A stretch of 64,000 bases of DNA from assembly GCF_013409255.1 (NCBI RefSeq), contig NZ_JACCAS010000001.1:310001-374000 (forward strand). Reading direction: 5' to 3'. Each line of letters starts with the position of its first letter. The first letter of the stretch is position 1. Origin of the DNA: Paraburkholderia bryophila. GTDB taxonomy: Bacteria; Pseudomonadota; Gammaproteobacteria; Burkholderiales; Burkholderiaceae. Positions 34,605 through 44,085 of the stretch are shown in pieces. The position numbers and the translations under genes are program-made. Under the pieces are notes generated by a model, which ran no database searches, was not told the origin of the DNA, and worked only from the letters and a program-made list of their open reading frames with translations.

Positions 34605-35564
34605 ATGTCAGTCCCGAATCAATCGCCTACTTTTGAGCCGCGGTCTCACGCGGATGCCCGCTCGCCGGCACCACGCTGGCCCGACGGCCACCGTTCCTGC
34701 GTCGCGCTGGCTTTCGACCTCGACGGTCCCACCGGCGACGCGATGCTCGACGGTTCGATCTGGCGCAACCCGTCGTACTTCACGCTCGGCAGCTATGGGC
34801 CCTGGCGCGCGCTGGGACGCCTGCTCGATCTGCTCAACGAGCGGCGCGTGCCCGCCACGTTTTTCGTACCGGCATGGGTGGTCGAAAACTGGCCGAAGCA
34901 ATGCGCGGCGATCCTCGACGGCGGCCACGAAATCGCCTATCACGGCTATCGGCACGAGGCCTTCTGGACCCTCGATCGCGACGCTCAGCGTGCTGTGATG
35001 GCGCGTTCCGCCGACGTCTTCGAGCGCTATCTGGGCGTACGGCCGGTCGGCTTCCGCACGCCGTCGGGCGACTGGGGGCCGGACACGATCGGCGTGCTGC
35101 TCGAAGCGGGCGTGCGTTATTCGAGCTCGATGCGGGGCGACGATCGTCCGTATCTGCTGCACGCACCGGGCAGCGCCGAGCCGATGGTGGAGATTCCCGG
35201 GCGCTGGGAACTCGACGATTACGCGTCGCTCGCGTATCACCGCAATCCGGATTTTCCGGCGAGCCTCGACCGGATCGCGAGTTACGACACAACCTTCGAC
35301 AACTGGCGCCGCGAATTCGACGGCTCGCATCGCGACGGACTCTGCCTGACCACGCTGTTTCATCCGAAGGTGTCGGGCAAGCCGGGCCGTATCGCGTTGC
35401 TGGAGAAGCTGCTTGACCATATGCGAGGACAGGGCGCCAAAGCCGACGCCGACCCAGGCCACGGCCACGGCCACGGCAGCGTCTGGTTCGCCACCTGCCG
35501 CGACGTCGCGCAATGGTGGCTCGACCACAACGTTTCAACGCAAGCGCGAGGAGTGAGCGCATGA
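34605..35564 (+). CDS. NodB-fold polysaccharide deacetylase family hydrolase, metal site intact
   Basis: 319 residues of the PgdA/PuuE-like branch of the family, cytosolic as no signal peptide is visible. The metal-binding Asp pair lies in LAFDLDGP and the HxxxH in YHGYRH (about residues 113-117); GFRTPSGDW is the third motif. In this branch substrates include N-acyl groups, cyclic imides and allantoin, not only polysaccharide. It overlaps the second NodB gene by ATGA. The context (transporter, lyase, epimerase-like genes) supports a small amide or imide substrate. Confidence 0.87.
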   Translation: MSVPNQSPTFEPRSHADARSPAPRWPDGHRSCVALAFDLDGPTGDAMLDGSIWRNPSYFTLGSYGPWRALGRLLDLLNERRVPATFFVPAWVVENWPKQCAAILDGGHEIAYHGYRHEAFWTLDRDAQRAVMARSADVFERYLGVRPVGFRTPSGDWGPDTIGVLLEAGVRYSSSMRGDDRPYLLHAPGSAEPMVEIPGRWELDDYASLAYHRNPDFPASLDRIASYDTTFDNWRREFDGSHRDGLCLTTLFHPKVSGKPGRIALLEKLLDHMRGQGAKADADPGHGHGHGSVWFATCRDVAQWWLDHNVSTQARGVSA

Positions 35565-36511
35565 GCGCATTTCGCTGGCCGGACAACGCGCGCTGCGCGG
35601 TGGTCGTGACGGTCGACTTCAACGATGAGCATGGCATCCTCACCCAGGAACCGCGTATCGCCGGCCGCGAGAAATCGCTGTCGGTCTGGCGTTATGGCGC
35701 GAAACGCGGCGTGGACCGCGTGCTCGACGCCTTCGACGAGTTCAATCTCCGCGCTAGCTGGTTCGTGCCGGGCCGGGTCGCGCAGACGCACACCGACCTG
35801 CTGCGCCGCATCGACGCGCAACGGCACGAGATCGGCACGAGCGGTTTTCGTTGCGAGAACTTCGACACGCTGACGCTCGATCAGCAAAAGTCGGCGTTCC
35901 ATGCCGGGCAGCAGGCGCTGACGGACGCGCTCGGGCGGCGCGCCGAAGGCTTCCGCTCGTTTACCGGCAACTGGGCGCCTGGCTTCGCGGACTTTTTGCG
36001 GGCCGAAGGCGTCACGTGGTCATCGTCGTGGCGCGGGGACGATCTGCCGTATTTCCATCTGCCGGATACGAAGGAGGCCGCGAGCCGCGCGTCGAACCCC
36101 GCGTTGCTGGTCGAGTTGCCGCTGCACTACGAGCTGGAAGACGAACCGTACTTCGTCTACAACCTGTCGCCCGCGGTCCCGGTCGGGCAGCCGCGCATTC
36201 CGTCCTATCGCGAAGTGCTGGCGAACTGGAAGCAGGACTTCGCGGCCTTTCATCGCTTCGGGCTGTGTTTCGTGTTGCGCTTGCACCCCGAGTTGATCGG
36301 CACGGCGGGCCGCATCGACGTGCTGCGCGAATTGCTCGACGAGATGCGCACGCACGACGGCGTCTGGTTCGCGACCGGCGCGGAGGTGGCCCACTGGTGG
36401 CGGCAAAACGTCGACGGCAACGAGCCGGGTCATCCGGTCGAGATCTTCGCTCAGCATCGCGATTCGTGTGATTCGCGTGATCCGCGCGACGCGGCGGAGA
36501 CGCCCCGATGA
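35561..36511 (+). CDS. NodB-fold paralog with degenerate metal site
   Basis: 316 residues from ATG 35561 (AGGAGTGAGCGC upstream; ATGA overlap). It is clearly related to the preceding protein (WPDNARCAVVVTVDFNDEHG, GFRSFTGNWAP) but the HxxxH metal motif is SGFRC, so both histidines are gone (about residues 94-98). The Asp pair is also altered (TVDFND). It is therefore probably non-catalytic, or uses different chemistry, and may pair with the intact paralog as a heteromer. It overlaps the MmgE/PrpD gene by ATGA. Confidence 0.83.
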   Translation: MSAFRWPDNARCAVVVTVDFNDEHGILTQEPRIAGREKSLSVWRYGAKRGVDRVLDAFDEFNLRASWFVPGRVAQTHTDLLRRIDAQRHEIGTSGFRCENFDTLTLDQQKSAFHAGQQALTDALGRRAEGFRSFTGNWAPGFADFLRAEGVTWSSSWRGDDLPYFHLPDTKEAASRASNPALLVELPLHYELEDEPYFVYNLSPAVPVGQPRIPSYREVLANWKQDFAAFHRFGLCFVLRLHPELIGTAGRIDVLRELLDEMRTHDGVWFATGAEVAHWWRQNVDGNEPGHPVEIFAQHRDSCDSRDPRDAAETPR

Positions 36512-37902
36512 GCGCGCGCGATCTGTCTTTATCGGAGCAACTGGCGGCGTTCGTCGCGGGCGTGCCTGACAAGGCGTTGCCGCCCGCCGTGATCGAACGC
36601 GCCAAGCGGCATCTGCTCGACACGCTCGGCGCGGCGCTCGGCGGCGCGGTGGCCGCCGAGCCACGCAGCGCGCGAGCGGTGATGAGTGCGGACGGTCCCG
36701 GCGCTGCGCCGGTGTGGGGCACGCGGCATTCCCTAAGCCCGCGCAACGCGGCGTTCGTCAACGGCGTCGCGGCCCATGCGCTGGAACTCGACGACTCGGG
36801 CGGCTGCGATCACTCCGGCGCGGTGGTGTTGCCGGCCGCTTTCGCCGCGCTCGCGTGCTCGCCGCGACCGGTGTCGGGCCGGGCGTTCCTCACCGCGATG
36901 GTGCTCGGCTACGACGTGGGCCGGCGCGTGCTCGAAGCGTGCGGCGGCTACTCGCCGCACAACGCGCGCGGCTGGCATTCCACCATGACCTGCGGCGTGT
37001 TCGGTGCGGCTGCGGCGAGTGCGCGGCTGGTTGGGCTCGATGCCGCGCAAACCGGTGCGGCGTTCGGTCATGCCGGCAGTTTCAGCGGCGGCCTGTGGGG
37101 TTTCATTCACGACGCGTCGCAAACCAAGCGCATGCATACCGGCCGGGCCGCCGAAAGCGGACTGCTGGCGGCGCTGCTCGCGCGGCATGACATCAGCGGG
37201 CCGACGCAGGTCTTCGCGGACGTGTGGGGCGGCTTCTTCAACGCGTTCGCGCCCGACACGCAGAATCGCGCGGCGCTGCTGCACGAACTGGGCGACACGT
37301 GGAAGATCATGCGTTGCTCGATCAAGCCGCATGCGTCGTGCCGCAGCGCGCACGCGGCGGTGGACGCCACGCTCGATCTGATCCGCGACCGGCCGTACGA
37401 CCCGGCGCAGGTGCAGAGCGTGCAGGTCAGATTGAGCAGTTTCGTCGAGCGGATGTGCGGTGGCCGCGATCTGCGCAATCTCGCCTCGTCGCAGATGAGC
37501 TTGCCGTATGCGCTCGCTGCGGTGCTGGTGCACGGTCACGCCGGCATCGGCGCCTATGGGGACGCGGCGCGCGGCGATCCGCGCGTGGCGGAGATGTTGG
37601 CGCGCATCACGCTCGACATCGATCCGGCCATGTCCGATCTGGACGAACCCATGGTCACGCTGACCCGGCATGGCGAGCCGCCGCGCTCGCGCCAGGTGCC
37701 CACGCCGCTCGGCGATCCGCTGAACCCGCTGTCCGATGCGCAACTGCTGTCGAAGTACCGTTCGCTTACCGCGCTCGTGCTCGATCCCGCGTCGGCGAAC
37801 GCGCTTGCCGACGCGATACTCGATCTGGAGAATCTCGCCGACGCACGCTCGCTTGCAACCTGGCTCCCCGGCGACGCCGATACACGGCCTGTTTTGCGTT
37901 AA
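36508..37902 (+). CDS. MmgE/PrpD family protein
   Basis: 464 residues, the normal family length. MmgE/PrpD includes 2-methylcitrate dehydratase and the structurally defined iminodisuccinate epimerase of Agrobacterium; its active-site residues lie between a helical and an alpha/beta domain. Recognisable features are the LDTLGAALGG N-terminus, ELDDSGGCDHSGAVVLPAAF, HARGWHSTMTCGVFGAAAAS, and KPHASCRSAHAAVDA. It is not next to prpBC, so propionate catabolism is unlikely. With the ArgH-like lyase downstream an epimerase or dehydratase of an amino-dicarboxylate is a reasonable guess. Confidence 0.9.
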   Translation: MSARDLSLSEQLAAFVAGVPDKALPPAVIERAKRHLLDTLGAALGGAVAAEPRSARAVMSADGPGAAPVWGTRHSLSPRNAAFVNGVAAHALELDDSGGCDHSGAVVLPAAFAALACSPRPVSGRAFLTAMVLGYDVGRRVLEACGGYSPHNARGWHSTMTCGVFGAAAASARLVGLDAAQTGAAFGHAGSFSGGLWGFIHDASQTKRMHTGRAAESGLLAALLARHDISGPTQVFADVWGGFFNAFAPDTQNRAALLHELGDTWKIMRCSIKPHASCRSAHAAVDATLDLIRDRPYDPAQVQSVQVRLSSFVERMCGGRDLRNLASSQMSLPYALAAVLVHGHAGIGAYGDAARGDPRVAEMLARITLDIDPAMSDLDEPMVTLTRHGEPPRSRQVPTPLGDPLNPLSDAQLLSKYRSLTALVLDPASANALADAILDLENLADARSLATWLPGDADTRPVLR

Positions 37903-37970
37903 ACGGCCGACCGTGGCCGAACCTCACATCGTTCCGATAACAAGCTGAATCTTTTAAAGGGGTGTTCTTC

Positions 37971-38819
37971 ATGACCACGCTGAATTTGCCGGGCAGTCTT
38001 TCGCGTTCGCTTTCGATCGGCCTGTGCGCGCTGCTGTTCGGCGCGGCAGTTCAGGCCCAGGCGCTGCCTGACGCGATCGCTAAAACGAAGGTGATCAAGG
38101 TCGCCGTCAACTCGATCTATCCGCCGATGGAATACAAGGATCCGGAGAGCGGTGAGCTGATCGGCTTCGACATCGATCTCGGCAACGCGATCGCGAAGCA
38201 ACTCGGTGTCAAGCTGGACTGGCAGGAGTCGGCGTTCGAACAATTGCTGCCGTCGCTGGCCACCGGGCGCGTGGACATGGTGCTGAGCGGCATGAGCGAT
38301 GTGCCCGGACGGCGTGACGCGGCGGACTTCCTCGACTATCTGAATTCGGGTGCGCAGTTCTACATTCTGTCCGGCGCGCAAGGCAGCGCGATTCATCAGC
38401 CTGCCGATCTCTGCGGCAAATCCGTCGGTACGAGCCGCAGCACGTCGTTCCCCGCCGACACCGCAGCGTGGAGCGCCACCCACTGCGTCGGCAAGGCGCC
38501 GGTTGCGGTAGCGGGCACCGAAGACACGTCGGCGGCGCGCATGCAGTTGAAGCAGGGGCGCATCGTGGCCGGCGTGCAAGGCAGCGAAACGCTGCCGTAC
38601 GCGATGAAGCTCGAACCGAACACCTATAAGCCGATCGGTGAGCCGTTCGCGACCTCGCCGGAGGGCATTGCGATCGCGAAGTCGAACCCGAAACTGCGCG
38701 ACGCCGTCAAGGCCGCGCTCGACAAGCTGATCGCCAACGGCACTTACAGCGCGATCGTCGCGAAGTGGGGGCTGCAATCCAGCGCGGTCCAGCAACTGAC
38801 GATGAACGGCGCGAAGTAG
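37971..38819 (+). CDS. Amino-acid ABC transporter binding protein (paralog 1)
   Basis: 282 residues; signal peptide cleaved after AQA near residue 30, start at ATG 37971 with AAAGGGG upstream. Solute-binding family 3: YPPMEYKDPESGELIGFDID motif. It has Cys in ADLCGKSVG and TH-C (about 148 and 172), positions shared with the second binding protein at 43194, so a disulfide is likely. It lies far from its permease and ATPase, which are in the argH-like operon downstream, and probably feeds the same importer. Confidence 0.89.
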   Translation: MTTLNLPGSLSRSLSIGLCALLFGAAVQAQALPDAIAKTKVIKVAVNSIYPPMEYKDPESGELIGFDIDLGNAIAKQLGVKLDWQESAFEQLLPSLATGRVDMVLSGMSDVPGRRDAADFLDYLNSGAQFYILSGAQGSAIHQPADLCGKSVGTSRSTSFPADTAAWSATHCVGKAPVAVAGTEDTSAARMQLKQGRIVAGVQGSETLPYAMKLEPNTYKPIGEPFATSPEGIAIAKSNPKLRDAVKAALDKLIANGTYSAIVAKWGLQSSAVQQLTMNGAK

Positions 38820-38851
38820 TCGCGGCACAGTGAACTGAACCGCGGCAATCC

Positions 38852-38876
38852 GAAGCGCGCGAAACCCACGCGCTTC
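38852..38876. terminator. Hairpin between convergent genes
   Basis: Perfect 8-bp arms GAAGCGCG/CGCGCTTC with a 9-nt loop between the binding-protein gene and the convergent LysR gene, touching the latter's stop codon. No clear T-tract. Confidence 0.5.
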
Positions 38877-39753
38877 ACCCCACCTTGTCGCTCAGCCACG
38901 TTGCGAACGCGGACACCAGCGGCATATCGGACAACTCATGCGGCGACACGAGGTAATACGCGTGCCGGGACGGCACGGTGAGGCTGAAGGGGCGCATCAG
39001 CGTGCCGTCTTCCAGATCGTCGCGCACCGAGAAACTGTCGCCGAGTGCGACGCCCTGACCGTGCACGGCGGCTTCGATACCGATATGCGCGTTGCCGATC
39101 TCGAGAATCCGCAGCCCTTCGAGCTTGTCGGCCGAGGCCTGCGCGAGCCAGCGCATCCACGAGCCCGAGTGCTCGCAGAACAGCGCCTTGCCGACGAGGT
39201 CTTCGACCTTGCGGACCGCGTTGGGGCCGTTCATCAACGCGGGGCTGACCACCGGAAACAGCGTGGGATGGTCGATCATCGTCACATGCCGGTCGCGCCA
39301 GCGGCCTTCGCCGTAACGCACGCAGACGTCGACGTCCGGCGAGTAGACCTCGCGGTCGTCATTGGACGGGATCACCTTCAGCGTGATGCCCGGGTAGTGG
39401 TCGAGAAATTCGCCGATATGCCGGGCCATCCAGCGGGCCGTGAACAGCAGCGGCGTGGACACCACGAGGTCGCCCACCATCTCGGGCGAATCGAGTTTGA
39501 CCACGGCGTTGGCGATCATGTCGAAGGCGCCCTTGACGGGTTGCAGCAGCGCCTCGCCTTCGCGCGTGAGCTTGACGCGCGCTTTCGAGCGGACGAACAG
39601 CGTGACGCCGAGGCTCTCTTCGAGAATGCGGATCTGGTGGCTGACCGCGCTCGCGGTCACGTGCAACTCCTGCGCGGCGCCGGCCACGCTGGCGCGGCGC
39701 GCGGCCGCCTCGAACGCGCGCAACGGATTGAGCGGCGGCAAACGGTTTCTCAT
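38875..39753 (-). CDS. LysR family regulator (GcvA-like), divergent from argH-like operon
   Basis: 292 residues; N-terminal NPLRAFEAAARRASVAGAAQ and VTASAVSHQIRILEESLG place it in the GcvA/AmpR-like LysR group. It is divergent from the C-N lyase-transporter operon across 198 bp that is AT-rich near 39780-39835 and contains a duplicated 12-bp unit. It is the probable regulator of that operon; the other LysR (33468) likely controls the hydrolase operon. Confidence 0.88.
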   Translation of the reverse strand: MRNRLPPLNPLRAFEAAARRASVAGAAQELHVTASAVSHQIRILEESLGVTLFVRSKARVKLTREGEALLQPVKGAFDMIANAVVKLDSPEMVGDLVVSTPLLFTARWMARHIGEFLDHYPGITLKVIPSNDDREVYSPDVDVCVRYGEGRWRDRHVTMIDHPTLFPVVSPALMNGPNAVRKVEDLVGKALFCEHSGSWMRWLAQASADKLEGLRILEIGNAHIGIEAAVHGQGVALGDSFSVRDDLEDGTLMRPFSLTVPSRHAYYLVSPHELSDMPLVSAFATWLSDKVG

Positions 39754-39907
39754 GAGGAGCGGCCAGATGCTGAGAAAAATTGCATTTGAACTGAATTTAA
39801 TTCTCGCTACAAGAAGAAAAACTGAATACGTACAGTGGGGTCAACGCGGTCGCCTGATGCGTTGCGACGCATCCGCCAACCGGTTTGCCACCGCATCGGT
39901 CAACTCA

Positions 39908-39931
39908 TTGGCCACCTCATTGGCCACCTCA
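39908..39931. repeat. Tandem 12-bp duplication upstream of argH-like gene
   Basis: Two exact copies of TTGGCCACCTCA in the leader, about 20 bp before the ATG at 39952. This region lies between the LysR gene and the operon it probably controls. Confidence 0.6.
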
Positions 39932-39951
39932 ACTCATAGGGACTTGCAGCA

Positions 39952-41385
39952 ATGAACATCTCCGAACCGATCGAGCGTTTGTGGGGCGGCCGTTTCAAGT
40001 CGGGACCGTCGGCGGCGTTGAAGGCGCTGTCGCGCTCCGAGCCGAGTTTCTTCCGCCTCTCGCCCTACGATCTGGCCGGCTCGCGCGCGCACGCTCAGGA
40101 GCTGCGTCGCGCGGAGATTCTCACCGACGAAGAACTGCAGCGGCTGCTCACGGAAATGGACCGGCTGACGACGCAGTTTTTCGCGGGTGAAATCGCGCCG
40201 TCCGCGGACGACGAGGACGTGCACACGTTCCTCGAACGCGAACTCACGCAGCGTCTGGGCACGACCGGCGGCAAGCTGCGCGCCGGCCGCTCGCGCAACG
40301 ACCAGGCGGCCAACGACCTGCGCCTGTATCTGCGTGCGAAGGCGCGGTCGCTGACCCACGCGGTGATCGATCTGCAGCAGGCCTTGACGGAGCAAGCCGG
40401 TGCGCACACCCGCAGCGTGACGGCCGGCTTCACGCATCTGCAGCCGGCGCAACCGGTGGTGTTCGCGCACCACCTGCTGGCGCATGCGCAGTCGATCTAT
40501 CGCGACGTCGACCGGCTGGTCGACTGGGACCGCCGCAGCGCGCGCTCGCCGCTCGGCGCGGCGGCGTTGGCCGGTTCGGCGATCTGTCTGCACCCGGAGC
40601 TGTCGGCGGTGGAACTGGGCTACGACGCGCCCTGCGAAAACTCGATCGACGCGGTCGCGTCGCGCGATCATGTGGCGGAGTTCGTGTTCGTCGCGAGCAT
40701 GCTGGCGGTGAATCTGTCGCGGCTCTCCGAGGAAGTGATTCTATGGACCTCGCGCCAGTTCGGCTGGGTGGTGCTCGACGACGGCTATGCGACGGGCAGC
40801 TCGATCATGCCGCAGAAGAAAAATTCGGATATCGCCGAACTCACGCGCGGCAAGGCGGGGCGCCTGATCGGCAATCTGGGCGGCTTGCTGGCGACGCTGA
40901 AGTCGCTGCCGCTCGCGTACAACCGCGATCTCGCCGAAGATAAGAACGCCGCGTTCGACAGCATCGACACACTCGAACTGGTGTTACCGGCCATGGCCGG
41001 CATGATCCGCACGATGCATGTCAACGTCGATGAAATGCGCCGTCAGGCGCCGCTCGGCTTCACGCTCGCCACCGAAGTGGCGGACTGGCTGGCGTTGCGC
41101 GGCGTGCCGTTCAGCGAGGCGCACGAGATTACCGGCGCGCTGGTGCGGGCTTGCGAAGAGCAGGGTATCGAATTGGCGGAGGTGTCGGTGGCGACGCTGG
41201 CACAGGTGGATGCGCGGCTGGACGCGTCGGTGCTCGCGCATCTGACGCTGGAGGCGGCGGTCGCAGCGCGCAGCGGTTTCGGCGGGACGGCGCCGGCGCG
41301 CGTCGAGGAGCAGATTACCCGTCTGCGCGCGGCGCTCGACCGGCAATCCGCATGGGCAGACGATTACAAGGGGCCATCATGGTGA
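39952..41385 (+). CDS. Argininosuccinate lyase-like C-N lyase
   Basis: 477 residues of the ArgH/fumarase superfamily, with the signature [12 protein letters not shown] (about 283-294), THLQPAQPV and the N-terminal LWGGRF. ArgH cleaves argininosuccinate to arginine and fumarate; relatives such as EDDS lyase split aminopolycarboxylates to fumarate. The gene overlaps an amino-acid permease by 7 bp, so the product more likely acts on an imported compound than in arginine synthesis. The housekeeping argH should lie elsewhere. A leader duplication and a LysR gene lie upstream. Confidence 0.87.
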   Translation: MNISEPIERLWGGRFKSGPSAALKALSRSEPSFFRLSPYDLAGSRAHAQELRRAEILTDEELQRLLTEMDRLTTQFFAGEIAPSADDEDVHTFLERELTQRLGTTGGKLRAGRSRNDQAANDLRLYLRAKARSLTHAVIDLQQALTEQAGAHTRSVTAGFTHLQPAQPVVFAHHLLAHAQSIYRDVDRLVDWDRRSARSPLGAAALAGSAICLHPELSAVELGYDAPCENSIDAVASRDHVAEFVFVASMLAVNLSRLSEEVILWTSRQFGWVVLDDGYATGSSIMPQKKNSDIAELTRGKAGRLIGNLGGLLATLKSLPLAYNRDLAEDKNAAFDSIDTLELVLPAMAGMIRTMHVNVDEMRRQAPLGFTLATEVADWLALRGVPFSEAHEITGALVRACEEQGIELAEVSVATLAQVDARLDASVLAHLTLEAAVAARSGFGGTAPARVEEQITRLRAALDRQSAWADDYKGPSW

Positions 41386-42329
41386 GTATGTCCGACGATC
41401 GCGCCGCGTTGTCCGCGGCGGCACAGGATCAGGCCGCGCAGAGTGGCGGCGTGGGTGGGGCTGCTGCCGGGTCCGCCGACGGGTTTGTCGACGGGTTTGT
41501 CGACATCACGCAGTTCAAACACGTGCGGCGCCGCTACTGGGGACGCTATGTCGCCTCCGCCGCGATTCTCGCGGTGATCGGCTACGTGGTGCTGGCGTTC
41601 GCCCATGGGCAGATCGAATGGCGCTACGTCGCGCGTTTTCTGACCGCGCGCTCGATCCTCACGGGGCTCGTCAACACGATCGTGATGACCGTGCTGGCGA
41701 TGGCGCTAGGCGTGTTCCTCGGCGTCGTCACCGCGATCATGCGGCTGTCGCCGAACCCGGTGCTGCAGGCCGTGGCGCAGGGCTACGTGTGGCTGTTCCG
41801 CGGCACACCGGTGATTTTGCAGCTGCTGCTGTGGTTCAACCTCGCGCTGGTGTTTCCGTCGATGGGCATTCCCGGTCTGCTCGAATTCCGCACCGTGGAT
41901 GTGATGACGCCGTTCCTCGCGGCCTTGCTCGGGCTGGGGATCAACCAGGGGGCGTACACGTCGGAAGTGGTGCGCGCGGGCTTGCTGTCGGTGGACACGG
42001 GGCAGTACGAAGCGGCCAAGTCGATCGGCATGCCGCGCCTGCAGGCACTGCGCCGCGTGATCCTGCCGCAGGCGATGCGGGTCATCGTGCCGCCCATCGG
42101 CAACGAACTGGTGGGGATGGTGAAGCTGACGTCGCTCGCCAGCGTGATCCAGTACGCGGAGATGCTGCACAACGCGGAGAACATCTACTACGCGAACGCA
42201 CGGGTGATCGAGCTGCTGATGGTGGCGGGGATCTGGTATCTGGTGGTGGTGACGGTGCTGTCGTTCATGCAGTCGCGGGTGGAGCGGCATTACGCCCGCG
42301 GCGCCGGACGCGCGTCGGGACGGCAATGA
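41379..42329 (+). CDS. Amino-acid ABC transporter permease
   Basis: 316 residues with AAGGGG 5 nt before ATG 41379, overlapping the lyase gene by 7 bp; ATG 41388 is an alternative start. A cytosolic Ala/Gly-rich N-terminus of about 50 residues is followed by about five membrane segments and the EAA loop ([31 protein letters not shown]). Only one permease gene is present, so a homodimer is likely. The next gene encodes its ATPase. Confidence 0.9.
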   Translation: MVSMSDDRAALSAAAQDQAAQSGGVGGAAAGSADGFVDGFVDITQFKHVRRRYWGRYVASAAILAVIGYVVLAFAHGQIEWRYVARFLTARSILTGLVNTIVMTVLAMALGVFLGVVTAIMRLSPNPVLQAVAQGYVWLFRGTPVILQLLLWFNLALVFPSMGIPGLLEFRTVDVMTPFLAALLGLGINQGAYTSEVVRAGLLSVDTGQYEAAKSIGMPRLQALRRVILPQAMRVIVPPIGNELVGMVKLTSLASVIQYAEMLHNAENIYYANARVIELLMVAGIWYLVVVTVLSFMQSRVERHYARGAGRASGRQ

Positions 42330-42349
42330 ACACGGAGCGAGGAGACGGC

Positions 42350-43114
42350 ATGAATTCAATCGTTCGCGCGGTGGATGTGCGCAAATCCTACGGCGAGTTC
42401 AAGGCGCTGCAAGGCATCACGCTCGACGTCGCCAAGGGCGAAGTGCTGTGCGTGATCGGCCCGTCGGGCTCGGGCAAGAGCACCTTCCTGCGCTGTATCA
42501 ACCAGCTGGAAAAAATCAACGACGGCGCGCTGTGGGTGAACGGCGAACTGGCCGGTTACCGGCGGGTGGGCGATCGTCTGTATGAGCTGTCGGAGCGTCA
42601 GATCGCGCGGCAGCGTCTGGCGACCAGCATGGTGTTCCAGCGCTTCAACCTGTTTCCGCACAAGACGGCGCTGGAGAACGTGATCGAAGGGCCGGTGCAG
42701 GTGCTCAAACGTCGTCGCGCCGAAGCCGAAGAAGAAGCGCGCGCCTTGCTCAAACGCGTGGGCCTCGGCCACAAGTGCGATGCCTTCCCGGTCGAACTCT
42801 CGGGCGGCCAGCAGCAACGCGTGGCGATTGCCCGCGCGCTGGCCATGCATCCGCAACTGATGCTGTTCGACGAGCCGACCTCGGCGCTGGACCCGGAACT
42901 GGTGGGCGAGGTGCTGGCGGTGATGCGCGACCTGGCGCAAAGCGGCATGACGATGATCGTGGTGACGCACGAACTCGGTTTCGCGCGTGAAGTGGCGAAT
43001 CGCGTGGTCTTCATGGATCAGGGGCAGGTCGTCGAAACCGGCTCGCCCGACCAGGTGCTTGGCCGGCCACAGCAAAAACGGACGCAGGACTTTATCTCGG
43101 CGGTGTTGTCCTGA
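42350..43114 (+). CDS. Amino-acid ABC transporter ATPase
   Basis: 254 residues from ATG 42350, which has AGGAG 5 nt upstream; an ATG at 42326 overlapping the permease stop gives eight more residues. Complete ABC signatures: Walker [10 protein letters not shown], signature LSGGQQQR, Walker B LMLFDEP, H-loop VVTHE. Closest in character to GlnQ/HisP-type importer ATPases. It could also energise the ATPase-less importer at 26.7-29.1 kb, although this is speculative. Confidence 0.93.
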   Translation: MNSIVRAVDVRKSYGEFKALQGITLDVAKGEVLCVIGPSGSGKSTFLRCINQLEKINDGALWVNGELAGYRRVGDRLYELSERQIARQRLATSMVFQRFNLFPHKTALENVIEGPVQVLKRRRAEAEEEARALLKRVGLGHKCDAFPVELSGGQQQRVAIARALAMHPQLMLFDEPTSALDPELVGEVLAVMRDLAQSGMTMIVVTHELGFAREVANRVVFMDQGQVVETGSPDQVLGRPQQKRTQDFISAVLS

Positions 43115-43193
43115 TCGCAGCCCTGTCGTCAAGATACGGCCGATATGGCCGATACCGACGCGGTTTTCAATCTTTTCCAACAAGCGAGTTTTT

Positions 43194-44036
43194 ATGAACA
43201 CATCCCGTGGTTTGCGTGCGCTGCTCACGCTGGTAGTGGGCCTGGTTGCCTGGCACGCGCCGTTGTCGCAGGCGCAGACCGGTGCGTCGGCGTTGGGCAA
43301 GAGCACGCTCGTCGCGGCGATCGTGCCGAACTATCCGCCGTTCGAATACAAGGACCCGGCCACGGACAAGCTGATGGGCTTCGACGTCGATCTCGGCGAG
43401 GCGCTCGCCGCGAAACTCGGCGTCAAGCTCGAATGGCAGGAAACCAATTTCGACCAGATGATGAGCGCGCTGACCACGCGCCGCGTCGACGTGATTCTGT
43501 CGGGCATGACCGATCTGCCGGCGCGCCGTGGCACGGTGAACTTCCTCGACTACATCACGACCGGCCCGCAGTTCTACACCGCGAAGGCGCGCGCCGGCGA
43601 GTTCCCGAACATGGACGCGTTGTGCGGCAAGACGGTGGGAACCAGCCGTCGCACGTCGTTTCCGGACGACATCGCGAAGTGGAGCAACGAGCATTGCGTG
43701 AAGGCGGGCAAGCCGGCCGTGAAGGTGGTGGGCACGGACGGCTCGTCGGACGCGCGGATGCAACTGCGGCAGAACCGTATCGATGCGGCGGTGCAGGGTG
43801 GCGAAACATTGCCTTATCAGAACTCGATCGAGCAGAATGCGTATGCGCCGATCGGTCAGCCCTTCCTGTCGCAGTACACCGCGATCGGCATGGCGAAAGA
43901 CAATGCGGCGCTCAACGCCGCGCTGACCCAGGCGTTCAACCAGTTGGTGGCGGACGGCACGTACCAGAAGATCCTTGCGAAGTGGGGCCTGCAGCAGCAC
44001 GCGGTCGCCAAGGCGCAGATCAACGCCGGGACCTGA
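43194..44036 (+). CDS. Amino-acid ABC transporter binding protein (paralog 2)
   Basis: 280 residues with a signal peptide ending LSQAQ (about residue 28). Family 3 pattern YPPFEYKDPATDKLMGFDVD, and the same cysteine pair positions as the paralog at 37971 (ALCGKTVG, EHC). The two binding proteins of this island are obvious duplicates, so the importer may accept related ligands. Start ATG 43194; no strong ribosome site. Confidence 0.9.
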   Translation: MNTSRGLRALLTLVVGLVAWHAPLSQAQTGASALGKSTLVAAIVPNYPPFEYKDPATDKLMGFDVDLGEALAAKLGVKLEWQETNFDQMMSALTTRRVDVILSGMTDLPARRGTVNFLDYITTGPQFYTAKARAGEFPNMDALCGKTVGTSRRTSFPDDIAKWSNEHCVKAGKPAVKVVGTDGSSDARMQLRQNRIDAAVQGGETLPYQNSIEQNAYAPIGQPFLSQYTAIGMAKDNAALNAALTQAFNQLVADGTYQKILAKWGLQQHAVAKAQINAGT

Positions 44037-44085
44037 AGCGCCGGTCGTGCGGGACGCCACGGCATCGAAGCAATGGAGGCATGGA

